This document shows positions 34,043 through 42,292 of a stretch of 64,000 nucleotides of DNA, one piece after another. Numbering within the stretch: the first letter of the stretch is position 1; every line of letters starts with the position of its first letter. Below the pieces are notes generated by a model that worked only from the letters and a program-made list of their open reading frames with translations, was not told the DNA's origin and did no database searches. Origin of the DNA: Chersky-840 sp963838775 (lineage in GTDB: Bacteria; Actinomycetota; Acidimicrobiia; Acidimicrobiales; UBA8190); the NCBI GenBank assembly GCA_963838775.1, contig CAWISP010000036.1, positions 124,001 to 188,000 on the forward strand, in the 5' to 3' direction. Made by a program: the position numbers and the translations under genes.

Positions 34043-35017
34043 GTGCTTCAGAGTCGCCTGCTCGAGTTCCTCGACTGCCCTCGTTGTGGCGCCGGATTCA
34101 AGACCGAAGGTCCCGATCACACGGGTCCGGTCGTCTGCGCCCAAGGTCACGGGTTTCCGACCGATGGAGGCTATCTGGACCTGTCGGGAGAGGCCCCCGC
34201 CGACGGTGTGACGACCCGGACCTTCGAGAGCTTCGGCTATGAGTGGAACACGTTCGACGACGTCCGGGACGAGGACGCCGAGTTCTCCGAGGTGTATTTC
34301 CGCGACCTCGACATGGCGTCGCTGCACGGAAAAGCTGGGCTCGACGCCGGATGCGGAAAGGGTCGCTACACCCGTTTTCTCGCCCCTCATCTCGACTCGC
34401 TCGTCGCTCTCGACGGCTCGAGCGCGGTGGAGGCGGCGTCACGAAACCTCGAGCCGTACCCCAACGTCCTCGTGGTCAAATCCGACATACGGACGGCGCC
34501 GGTCGTCCCTGGAAGCATCGACGTGGTCGTATGCCTGGGGGTGCTCCATCACCTCGCCGACCCCCGCCAAGGGTTCAAGACGCTGGTGCAGATGCTGGCC
34601 CCCGACGGGCGCATCCTCGTCTATCTCTACAGTCGGCCCACCGGGTTCGGGGCGCGGCGCGCCGCGCTGTTCTTCGCCCGGTGGCTGCGCACGCTCACCG
34701 TACGGTTGCCGCACCGGACGCTCCGGGCGCTGAGCATTCCCGTGGCGGCTGCCCTGTACTTCGGGGTGGTCCGTGCCGGCGCATGGGGCAAGCGCGTCGG
34801 GGTGCGACCGCTGTCGCGCCTGCCCATGGCGGGGTACCGGGGAAAGCCGTTCCGCAGCCTCTTCCTCGACACCTTCGACCGCCTCAGCGCTCCCGTCGAG
34901 CATCGCTACGTGTGGGACGAGCTGGCTCCGTGGTTCGCCGAGGAGGGGCTCGTGGTCGACGCCGTGCGCGACGAGGCCGGCTGGTTCGTCCTCAGTCACC
35001 GCTCCCCGGTGTCGTGA
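34043..35017 (+). CDS. Zinc-ribbon SAM methyltransferase
   Basis: 324 aa from GTG 34043, with GGGAGGG just upstream; this start begins at the family N-terminus although the frame is open earlier. A Trm112-like zinc ribbon (CPRC at residues 12-15, then Cys32 and His36) is followed by LDAGCGKG at 100-107, DGSSA, CLGVLHHLADP and the typical insertion with a hydrophobic helical segment (about residues 205-260) before the C-terminus. Such proteins methylate sugars or lipid-linked intermediates in polysaccharide loci. It lies upstream of the sulfoquinovose synthase on the same strand. Confidence 0.88.
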   Translation: MLQSRLLEFLDCPRCGAGFKTEGPDHTGPVVCAQGHGFPTDGGYLDLSGEAPADGVTTRTFESFGYEWNTFDDVRDEDAEFSEVYFRDLDMASLHGKAGLDAGCGKGRYTRFLAPHLDSLVALDGSSAVEAASRNLEPYPNVLVVKSDIRTAPVVPGSIDVVVCLGVLHHLADPRQGFKTLVQMLAPDGRILVYLYSRPTGFGARRAALFFARWLRTLTVRLPHRTLRALSIPVAAALYFGVVRAGAWGKRVGVRPLSRLPMAGYRGKPFRSLFLDTFDRLSAPVEHRYVWDELAPWFAEEGLVVDAVRDEAGWFVLSHRSPVS

Positions 35018-35226
35018 CCACCGGGCTCGGACCGGGACCAGTCGGGGCGTCTCGCTAGTCCTCAATTGTGACGATGTGCGATCTGTCGAGCGCATCCCAT
35101 ACTGGGAAGTCGGGGGTTCGTGACACTCGATCGGGGCCGTGGTGGCGCGCGTCGCATCGAGGACCGGGTCCTGCCATTGGGGGCCGGACAAGCCGGAGCA
35201 CCCCCGCGGTGAAGGGGGTGGGGGGC

Positions 35227-36408
35227 TTGAGGATCCTCGTTCTGGGGGGCGACGGGTACCTGGGGTGGCCGACGGCGCTGCATCTGTCTCGGCGGGGCCA
35301 CGACGTGGGCGTGGTCGACAACCTCTGCCGGCGCCAGTACGACTTCGAGATGGGGGTCGACAGCCTCGTCCCCATCGTCCATCTCCAGTCCCGGGTGCGG
35401 CGCTGGGCCGAGGTGTCGGGCCTGAGCGTCGAGGCCTTCGTGGGCGATCTCACCGACCACCGCTTCTGCGAGACCCTGCTCGAGCGCTTCGAGCCCGAGG
35501 CCATCGTGCACTTCGCCGAGCAGCGCAGTGCGCCCTACTCCATGATCGACCGGGCCCATGCCGTCTACACCCAGGTCAACAACGTGGTGGGCACGCTCAA
35601 CCTGCTCTACGCCATCGCCGAGCGAGACCCGCAGATCCACCTCGTGAAGCTCGGGACCATGGGGGAGTACGGCACCCCCAACATCGACATCGAAGAGGGC
35701 TTCATCGAGATCACCCACAAGGGCCGCACCGACGTCCTGCCCTATCCCAAGCAGCCGGGGTCCTTCTACCACCTGTCGAAGGTCCACGACAGCCACAACA
35801 TGCACTTCGCCTGTCGCATCTGGGGCCTGCGGGCCACCGACCTCAACCAGGGCGTGGTCTACGGCCAGGAGACCGACGAGACCACCATGCACCCCGACCT
35901 GGCCACGCGCTTCGACTACGACGCCGTGTTCGGGACCGTGCTCAACCGCTTCTGCGTCCAGGCCGTGGTGGGCCACCCCCTGTCGGTGTACGGCAAGGGG
36001 GGCCAGACCCGGGGCATGCTCGACATCCGAGACACCCTGGCCTGTGTGGAGCTGGCCCTGCTCCATCCCGCCGCGGAGGGCGAGTACCGGGTCTTCAACC
36101 AGTTCACCGAGTCCTTCTCGGTGCTGCAGATGGCCGAGCTGGTGGCCGACGCCTATCCCGGTGCCACCCGCATCGAGCACGTCGAGGACCCCAGGGTGGA
36201 GAAGGAGGAGCACTACTACCGCGCCGCCCACACCAAGCTCCTCCACCTCGGCCTCGTGCCCCATCTGCTCGAGGAGCCCACGATCAAGGCGCTGCTCGAA
36301 GTGGCGGACCGGCACCGCGATCGCGTGAACCTCGAGGCGGTCGCGCCGACGGTGCAGTGGCGCAAGACCTCGAGCACGTTGCCGACGGGTGGGAGCTCGG
36401 CGTCGTAA
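35227..36408 (+). CDS. sqdB: UDP-sulfoquinovose synthase (SQD1/SqdB/Agl3 family)
   Basis: 393 aa from TTG 35227 (GTG at 35209 or 35218 also possible), with a G-rich tract just upstream. An extended SDR: GGDGYLGWPTALHLSRRGH (NAD-binding), VDNLCRRQYD, FAEQRSAPYSMIDR and TMGEYGTPNIDIEEG. The latter blocks are diagnostic of SQD1-type enzymes rather than ordinary UDP-glucose epimerases. YHLSK carries the catalytic Tyr/Lys. The reaction converts UDP-glucose and sulfite to UDP-sulfoquinovose. Placement among glycosyltransferases and sulfotransferases suggests use in a surface glycan, though a sulfolipid role remains possible. Confidence 0.9.
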   Translation: MRILVLGGDGYLGWPTALHLSRRGHDVGVVDNLCRRQYDFEMGVDSLVPIVHLQSRVRRWAEVSGLSVEAFVGDLTDHRFCETLLERFEPEAIVHFAEQRSAPYSMIDRAHAVYTQVNNVVGTLNLLYAIAERDPQIHLVKLGTMGEYGTPNIDIEEGFIEITHKGRTDVLPYPKQPGSFYHLSKVHDSHNMHFACRIWGLRATDLNQGVVYGQETDETTMHPDLATRFDYDAVFGTVLNRFCVQAVVGHPLSVYGKGGQTRGMLDIRDTLACVELALLHPAAEGEYRVFNQFTESFSVLQMAELVADAYPGATRIEHVEDPRVEKEEHYYRAAHTKLLHLGLVPHLLEEPTIKALLEVADRHRDRVNLEAVAPTVQWRKTSSTLPTGGSSAS

Positions 36409-36458
36409 CAACACCACAGTGAGGGCCGGCTGGCGCTTTTGACGACGGTGGCGCGTTC

Positions 36459-36480
36459 GGCCACGGGTTCGGTCGTGGCC
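36459..36480. terminator. Candidate hairpin after sqdB
   Basis: GGCCACG, an 8-base loop and CGTGGCC form a perfect 7-bp stem in the 106-bp gap before the next YfhO-like gene. No T-run. It could attenuate or end the upstream transcript. Confidence 0.35.
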
Positions 36481-36514
36481 AGCCGGTAGGTCGTATCGGC
36501 CATACTTCGGAGAC

Positions 36515-38902
36515 ATGACCAGGACCTCCTTGTTCGCGTTCGGTCGGCCGTCGCGCCTCGTGATACCCGACGTGCTGGGCCTGCTCTGGGTTCTGGCCGC
36601 AGCTGGGGCCGTTATGGCCCCCGCGTTCGTCCACGGTGCGTTCCTGGGCTCGTTCGACTGGGTGTCGCAGTACGGCCTGTCTCAGGCGCCCGGCGTCATC
36701 GTGCACAATCACCGGGCGTTCGATCAGGTCTCGGAGTTCATCCCGTGGACCAACCTGGCCTGGACACAGGTCCACCACGGTCACCTGCCGTTGTGGAACC
36801 CCTACAGCGTCAACGGATTGCCGCTGGCGTTCAATTGGCAAGCCGGCACGTTCAGCGTCCCGGTCCTGTTGGGGTACCTCGTCCCCCTCCGGGACGCGTA
36901 CACCGTCCAGGTCCTGGTGACCCTGGTGCTGGCCGGGACCGGCGTGTACGTCCTCGGGCGAGTGCTGCGACTGGGGGTGCTGGGCTGCGCCATGGCGGCG
37001 ACGATCTACGAGTTGAGCGGCCCGTCGCTCGGTTGGCTCGGATGGCCAATCGCCTCGGTGATGTCGTGGCTGGGGTGGCTCTTCGCCGCCAGCCTCCTGG
37101 TGGTCCGCGCCCGGCACCGTCCCCGCGCCATCGTGTTGCTCGCCGTCGTGGTCGCCTGCGCGGTCTACGCCGGACAGCCCGACACGTTGGTCCTCCTGGG
37201 GTCGGCGCTGCTCGTATTCCTCGCCGCACTCTTCATCTCGAGGGTTTCGCCGTTCGCGGACAAGGGTCCCATCCTGCGCCCGGTGATGGACACCCTGGTG
37301 GCCACCGTGGCGGGCGCCGCGCTCAGTGCGCCGCTGCTTCTCCCCGGTCTGCAGATCCTCCCCGGATCGCTTCGCACCGGGAAGAGCCTCAGCCGGGCGG
37401 TGCCGACCCAGAGCCTCGTGCTGGTGTTGTTCCAGGGATTCGACGGGTCTCCGGTGGCAGGCAGTCAGTGGTTCGGGCCCGCCACCCCCTGGACCGTCGC
37501 CTACGTCGGGGTGGTGGCGGTGGTGCTCGCCGTCCTGGCCGTGATGGCGGCGGTGAAGCTGCGTCATCGGCGCCCCGAGGTCATCGCCTTCGGCGCCCTG
37601 GCGCTGGCCATGACCGGAATCGTGTATGTCCCTGTCATCGAGTCCCTGCTCGACGGCCTCCCCCTGGTCGGTGGAGACAAGTGGTTCCGGGCGACGATGC
37701 CGATGGCGTTCGCCGTCGCGGTCCTGGCCGGCATGGGGACCGACGTTCTCGTGCGATGGCACCGGGAGCGAGTCATACGCCGGTGGATGGGATGGGCCTT
37801 CGGGGCATCGGCCGTCTTGCTGTTGGGATTGTGGCTATTCGGCCGTGGACATCTCCCGCCCCTCGAGGCGTCGATCCGTGCCAAGAGCTTCATCTGGCCC
37901 GCCGCCACCACGCTGCTCGGCTTGGGGGTCACCGGCGGATTGGTTCTCGTGCACCGACGACGCCAGTGCACCGGCACCCCGGTCGGAGGCAGGTTCGGCG
38001 CCGGTGGATGGGCAGCGGCCGTCCTCCTCGCCGGTGAGACCGCCTTTCTCGTCGCGGCCGGCGCGCCGTTGTGGTCGTCGAGCTCCACCTACCTGGCGCC
38101 GACGCCGGCCGAATCGACGCTGGCGCGTGTGGTCGGGTCCTCGCTCGTGGGATTCGGGCTCAACACGTGCTTCAGCCCCAGCCAACTCGGCATCGTGCCC
38201 AACGTCAACGTCGCCTTTGCGGTGCGGGAGTTCGCCGTCTACGACCCGCTCATCCCCCGCAGGTACGGCGAGACCTGGAGAGGGGCCACGGGCCAGACCG
38301 CCACCCTGGCGCCTTACGCCGGCGCGCCATACTCGGTCTTCTGCCCGGCGGTGGAGACCGCCACCATCGCCCGCCGGTACGGGATCGCCTACGTGCTCGA
38401 GCGCAAGGGCGCGCCCGGCCCGTCCGGTTCGGTCTTCGACCAGGCGGTGGGCAACGAGTACCTGTACCGAATCCCCGGATCGGGCCCGGCCACGCTGACC
38501 CCGATCCCCTCGACGGGGAAGTTGCCCGCGCCCAACGCGTTGGGAACGGTGGTCCCGGTCACCGATCCGGACCCGTCGTCGTGGAGGCTCGTCACCGACG
38601 CCGGCGGCCCGCAAGTGCTTCGATTACGGCTCAGTGCCACCCCGGGATGGCACGCCACCATCGACGGACGACCTCTGGCCCTGGAGCGTTTCGCCGGGGT
38701 GATGCTGCAGGCCCGCATACCCCCGGGTCGGCACGTGGTGGTGCTCAGGTACTGGCCGAGCGCCTTTACCGCCGGCATCGTCCTCGCCGTCGGCTGTGCG
38801 GCCACCTTTGCTGCGGTGTTCCTCGCCGGCTGGGTGCGCCGCCGGAGACGACCACGCCCACGCGGTGTCGAGACGGCGACGCCGGCTATGGGCCCGACGT
38901 GA
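36515..38902 (+). CDS. YfhO-like GT-C membrane protein (copy 6)
   Basis: 795 aa from ATG. An early span (VLGLLWVLAAAGAVMAPAF) precedes the extracytoplasmic block with DQVSEFIPWT from residue 70, HHGHLPLWNPYS and LPLAFNWQ. Then come YELSGPSLGWLGWPIAS, many spans, and the C-terminal domain with ATPGWHATIDGRPLAL and RYWPSAF. This intact copy supplies the codon template (LVAAGAPLWSSS) that locates the frameshift in copy 1. It lies 106 bases after sqdB on the same strand, so it could handle a sulfoquinovose-containing lipid donor (speculative). The 3' end overlaps the convergent GT2 by 17 bp. Confidence 0.92.
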   Translation: MTRTSLFAFGRPSRLVIPDVLGLLWVLAAAGAVMAPAFVHGAFLGSFDWVSQYGLSQAPGVIVHNHRAFDQVSEFIPWTNLAWTQVHHGHLPLWNPYSVNGLPLAFNWQAGTFSVPVLLGYLVPLRDAYTVQVLVTLVLAGTGVYVLGRVLRLGVLGCAMAATIYELSGPSLGWLGWPIASVMSWLGWLFAASLLVVRARHRPRAIVLLAVVVACAVYAGQPDTLVLLGSALLVFLAALFISRVSPFADKGPILRPVMDTLVATVAGAALSAPLLLPGLQILPGSLRTGKSLSRAVPTQSLVLVLFQGFDGSPVAGSQWFGPATPWTVAYVGVVAVVLAVLAVMAAVKLRHRRPEVIAFGALALAMTGIVYVPVIESLLDGLPLVGGDKWFRATMPMAFAVAVLAGMGTDVLVRWHRERVIRRWMGWAFGASAVLLLGLWLFGRGHLPPLEASIRAKSFIWPAATTLLGLGVTGGLVLVHRRRQCTGTPVGGRFGAGGWAAAVLLAGETAFLVAAGAPLWSSSSTYLAPTPAESTLARVVGSSLVGFGLNTCFSPSQLGIVPNVNVAFAVREFAVYDPLIPRRYGETWRGATGQTATLAPYAGAPYSVFCPAVETATIARRYGIAYVLERKGAPGPSGSVFDQAVGNEYLYRIPGSGPATLTPIPSTGKLPAPNALGTVVPVTDPDPSSWRLVTDAGGPQVLRLRLSATPGWHATIDGRPLALERFAGVMLQARIPPGRHVVVLRYWPSAFTAGIVLAVGCAATFAAVFLAGWVRRRRRPRPRGVETATPAMGPT

Positions 38903-39785
38903 GGTCGTCGAGCGGAACCGGATCCTCGACGAGTCCCTTGCTCGGCACCCACCATTCGAAGGGGAGGTTGTGCGTCGCCACCAACTCGCGCCAGGCCTCG
39001 TGCAGCGCCTCGTCGTCGTGGGCGCCCATCCCGCGCCAATGCTTGCCCACCTGGGCGCTGAGATCACTGGCGTAGAGCGCGGCGGAGCCCTGTCGCAACT
39101 TGCGAACCAACTGCTCCTCGGACCGGTACGGGAAATGTCGTATCTCGAGGCCTGCGGTCCGTCTCCCAGGACGCGACACCCCGTGGTTCCCATAGGCGAG
39201 TCGGGCCCGGCGCTGGGCACGGAAGGCCACCTTGTGCAACCGGTTGGGCTCGGTCTTGCGCCACCGGAGCCGGAGCACGGGGTCGGGCTCGCTCTCGTCG
39301 TCGCTCGCCGTCGGAACGTGGTTGAACATCGGCGCCTGCACGACATCGGCGTCGCACCCGGCCAGGAATTCCGCCAGCGTCCCGGTAGGGGAGAGCCAGA
39401 CCTCGTCGGCGTCGAACGGAATCACCCAGCCGGCCCCGGCCCGAGCCGCGTACCGAGCGAGCCGTGTGGTCTTCTCCGCCTGGTAGTACTCGGGCAACCG
39501 GTCCATGAGCACCGTGACGGGGTGCGACAAACTCAGTCGTTCGAGGATCTCGTGGGTCCCGTCGGTGGAGAGGTTGTCGGCGATCACCACCCTCTCCACG
39601 CCCTGGCCCAACAAGTGCCGCACCACCGTCTCGATAATGTCCGCTTCGTCGCGCACCATGGCCACGGCCCACACTCCTCCCGAGCCGCGCTCGATGTCGG
39701 GAAAAGGGTCGAGGTGGCGTCGGACGGCCACACTGTGGCGGAACCACCCCGGCTCGCGCTTGAGCCGCTTGGGCACGCCGGGCAC
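38886..39785 (-). CDS. GT2-like glycosyltransferase (Glyco_tranf_2_4 type)
   Basis: 299 aa from ATG or a nearby start. Motifs: VWAVAMVRDEADIIETVVRH, ADNLSTDGTHEIL, VIPFDADEVWLSP (metal-binding DADE) and LEIRHFPYRSEEQLVRKL, typical of the GT2_4 group frequently found in capsule and sulfated-glycan clusters. No membrane spans. It diverges from the sulfotransferase at 39826 with only 40 bases between, so the two may share a regulatory region. Confidence 0.9.
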   Translation of the reverse strand: MPGVPKRLKREPGWFRHSVAVRRHLDPFPDIERGSGGVWAVAMVRDEADIIETVVRHLLGQGVERVVIADNLSTDGTHEILERLSLSHPVTVLMDRLPEYYQAEKTTRLARYAARAGAGWVIPFDADEVWLSPTGTLAEFLAGCDADVVQAPMFNHVPTASDDESEPDPVLRLRWRKTEPNRLHKVAFRAQRRARLAYGNHGVSRPGRRTAGLEIRHFPYRSEEQLVRKLRQGSAALYASDLSAQVGKHWRGMGAHDDEALHEAWRELVATHNLPFEWWVPSKGLVEDPVPLDDLTSGP

Positions 39786-39825
39786 GCTATCGCACCGTTC
39801 TCGCCGCTACGATGCCGCCTCGAGC

Positions 39826-40749
39826 ATGCCTCTTCCCAACCTCTTTGTGATCGGGGCGCCCAAGAGCGGGACGACGTCGCTGCACCGGTACTTGGACCAG
39901 CATCCCTCGATCGCGATGTCTGTCGTCAAGGAGCCGAAGTTCTTTCTGGCCGACGGCACCCGCCCGCGCCACGGTGGTCCCGGCGACGAACGCGCCTGTC
40001 GGTCCTACGTCGTCGACCGCTCGGAGTACGAGGCGCTGTTCCAATACCCCGACGGCCCGGTGAGCTTCGCCGGGGAGTCGAGCCCCTTCTACCTCTGGCA
40101 TCCTGACGCGCCGGCGCGGATCCACGCGCTCGTGCCCGAGGCCCGGCTCGTGGCGGTACTGCGGGAGCCGACGATGCGGGCCTACTCCAACTGGGCGGAC
40201 CTCAAGGAACAGGATCGCGAGAAGCTCGACTTCCCGGCGGCTCTCGCCGCCGAGGAGCAACGGCGCCTCGACGGTTGGGAGCCCTTTTGGTTCTACCGCT
40301 CGCTCGGGCTCTACGGCGAGCAACTGACGCGGGTGTTCGCGGTGTTTCCGCGGACGCAGGTCAAGATCGTGCTCGCCGAGGAGCTCGCCGACGCCCCGGG
40401 GCGCGCCCTGCATGCCGTCCTCGCCTTCCTCGGCCTGCCCGACCTGCCGGGGCCCGTCGTGGAGGAGCGGCTCAACCAGACGATGTACGCGCCCGTCGAC
40501 CGCAGGGGCCGGGCCCTCGACAGGATCTTCGCCCTGGGTTCGCGAGCTCGTCCCCTCGTGCCGCCCTGGGCCCGGGCCCTCGCCCGCGGGGCCGTGCGTC
40601 GTGGGCTCCGCTCTCGTGCCACCTCGGGCGTCGGCGGGTCCGACCTGCGGGCCCGCTACGGCGAGCTCTTCGCCCAGGACCGCCTGCTCCTCGAGGATCT
40701 GGATGTCGACGTCTCGAGTTGGGATCGCGGAGCCGGGCCTCAGGGGTGA
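39826..40749 (+). CDS. Sulfotransferase (PAPS-dependent, NDST-like group)
   Basis: 307 aa. ATG 39826 begins MPLPNLFVIGAPKSGTT, placing the 5'-PSB loop at the N-terminus as usual for the family; the open frame upstream is unrelated. EPKFFLADG, GESSPFYLWHPDAPARI and LREPTMRAYSNW (3'-PB) are conserved family blocks. It is related to the bacterial sulfotransferases similar to heparan N-deacetylase/N-sulfotransferases. Upstream of a GT4 gene on the same strand. Likely decorates a surface polysaccharide with sulfate. Confidence 0.92.
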   Translation: MPLPNLFVIGAPKSGTTSLHRYLDQHPSIAMSVVKEPKFFLADGTRPRHGGPGDERACRSYVVDRSEYEALFQYPDGPVSFAGESSPFYLWHPDAPARIHALVPEARLVAVLREPTMRAYSNWADLKEQDREKLDFPAALAAEEQRRLDGWEPFWFYRSLGLYGEQLTRVFAVFPRTQVKIVLAEELADAPGRALHAVLAFLGLPDLPGPVVEERLNQTMYAPVDRRGRALDRIFALGSRARPLVPPWARALARGAVRRGLRSRATSGVGGSDLRARYGELFAQDRLLLEDLDVDVSSWDRGAGPQG

Positions 40750-40769
40750 CGGCCGGATCGCAGGGCGAC

Positions 40770-40811
40770 CACCGGTCGGGGGACCATGTCCACCGGTCGG
40801 GGACCATGGTC
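40770..40811. repeat. Direct repeat with palindrome in intergenic region
   Basis: Two near-identical units (CACCGGTCGGGGGACCATG at 40770-40788 and CACCGGTCGGGGACCATG at 40791-40808) are followed by the 10-bp palindrome GACCATGGTC at 40802-40811. They lie just after the sulfotransferase stop in the 228-bp gap before the GT4 gene. Could be a terminator, operator or small duplication. Confidence 0.45.
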
Positions 40812-40977
40812 ACCCTGTGGATATCGGCTCGGCGAATATCGTCAGATGTGACGATGAGGAGTCCTGAAGGTGCTTCCTAGACTTCCCGGGGAGGGGTGTC
40901 GGACGACATACGTGGGGGGCGTAAGGGTTTCGCTCGCTTCGTCGTGTCCTGAGTAGCGGGTTCAGCGAGGGGGCACG

Positions 40978-42234
40978 GTGGCCGACGTCGAGGTCCTGCA
41001 TTCGGGCAAGGGCGTCCCGACGGTCGCCCGCCCGGCACCGGACGCTGGTCAGGACCCCCACCAAGCTCATCGGGTAGCCGCCGTCGCCAGCTTCGAGAAA
41101 GTGGCCGCACGGGCACTCGAGGTGGGCCTACGGAAGCTCTCGATCATCGCCTGGCGGGACCTGGACGACCCCGAGGCGGGGGGCTCCGAGCTTCACGCCC
41201 ACCAGATCGCCTCTATCTGGGCGAGCGCCGGTCTGGACGTGGCGGTCCGCACCTCGGCCGTGGCGGGGTTGTCGGCCACCACGACGCGTGACGGATACCG
41301 GGTCCTGCGCAAGGGCGGCCGGCTGAGCGTCTTTCCCCGCACCATCCTGAGCGGCCTGGCCGGACGGGGCGGAAGGCCTGACGGGCTGATGGAGATCTGG
41401 CACGGGATGCCGTTCTTCTTGCCCCTGTGGGCACGCCGTCCGCATGTGGCCTTCGCCCATCACGTGCACGCCGAGACCTGGCGGGTGATCCTGTCGCCTT
41501 CCCTCGCTCGGGTCGGCGAGGTGGCCGAGCTGCGCCTCGCCCCCCTCGTGTACCGCCGGAGCGTGGTGATGACCGACTCCGAGTCCTCACGCCACGACCT
41601 CGTGTCCCTGGTCGGCTTGGACCCTGACCTGGTCAGCGTGGTACCCATCGGCGTCGACCCCATGTTCACGCCGGGCAGGGAACGCTCGCCCGTACCGCTG
41701 GTGGTGGCCACGGGCCGGCTGGTCCCGGTGAAGCGATTCGAGTTGCTGATCGACGCCCTGGTGGCCGCACGCCGGTCGATCCCCCAGCTGCACGCCGTGA
41801 TCATGGGTGAAGGGGTGGATCGCCCGCGCCTCGAGGCGCGCATCGCCGAAGCCGGCGCCCAGGGGTGGATCGAGCTGCCCGGGCGAGTTCCCGACGACGT
41901 CCTCGTCGACACCTACCGCCGAGCGTGGGTGCTGGCCAGCACGTCGCAGCGGGAAGGATGGAACATGACCATCACCGAGGCGGGGGGGTGCGGCACCCCG
42001 TCGGTCGTGACCGACATCGTCGGGCACCGCGACTCGGTGGCGAACGGCCAGAGCGGCTTGCTCGTCGAGCCCGGGGAGGCCTTCGCGGCCGCCCTCGTGC
42101 GGGTGCTGAACGACACCGACTTGCGCCAGAACCTGGCCAAGGGGGCCCTGGCCCGTTCCCAGGCCCTCACCTGGGAGGCGACGGCGGCGGGCACGCTCAG
42201 CGCCCTCGTCGACAAGGCTGGGGGTCGCGACTAG
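40978..42234 (+). CDS. GT4 family glycosyltransferase
   Basis: 418 aa from GTG, with GCGAGGGGG upstream. The N-terminal 45 residues are poorly conserved-looking. Then LSIIAWRDLDDPEAGGSELH, HGMPFF and FAHHVHAETWR (acceptor domain), VVATGRLVPVKRFELLIDAL (donor domain) and the E-x7-E motif EGWNMTITE followed by AGGCGTPSVVTD. The AWRD...GGSE opening resembles GT4 enzymes that occur beside aftD in mycobacteria (recollection, unverified). It converges on the first AftD-like gene. Confidence 0.92.
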   Translation: MADVEVLHSGKGVPTVARPAPDAGQDPHQAHRVAAVASFEKVAARALEVGLRKLSIIAWRDLDDPEAGGSELHAHQIASIWASAGLDVAVRTSAVAGLSATTTRDGYRVLRKGGRLSVFPRTILSGLAGRGGRPDGLMEIWHGMPFFLPLWARRPHVAFAHHVHAETWRVILSPSLARVGEVAELRLAPLVYRRSVVMTDSESSRHDLVSLVGLDPDLVSVVPIGVDPMFTPGRERSPVPLVVATGRLVPVKRFELLIDALVAARRSIPQLHAVIMGEGVDRPRLEARIAEAGAQGWIELPGRVPDDVLVDTYRRAWVLASTSQREGWNMTITEAGGCGTPSVVTDIVGHRDSVANGQSGLLVEPGEAFAAALVRVLNDTDLRQNLAKGALARSQALTWEATAAGTLSALVDKAGGRD

Positions 42235-42245
42235 GGCCTGGGCCC

Positions 42246-42285
42246 GAACCGGCGCGAACCGCGCCGAACCGGCGCGGACCGCGCC
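42246..42285. repeat. 20-bp tandem repeat forming GC hairpins, likely terminator
   Basis: Two copies of a 20-bp unit (GAACCGGCGCGAACCGCGCC, second copy with one change) lie between convergent genes. Each unit contains GGCGCG-AAC-CGCGCC, a 6-bp hairpin, so the block could terminate transcription from both sides. Confidence 0.55.
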
Positions 42286-42292
42286 GAGCTCG

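Noticed and set aside
35062..36516. 484-codon frame antisense to sqdB
   Set aside because: Sense strand is a near-canonical SQD1-family protein; the antisense frame is a GC-codon artefact.
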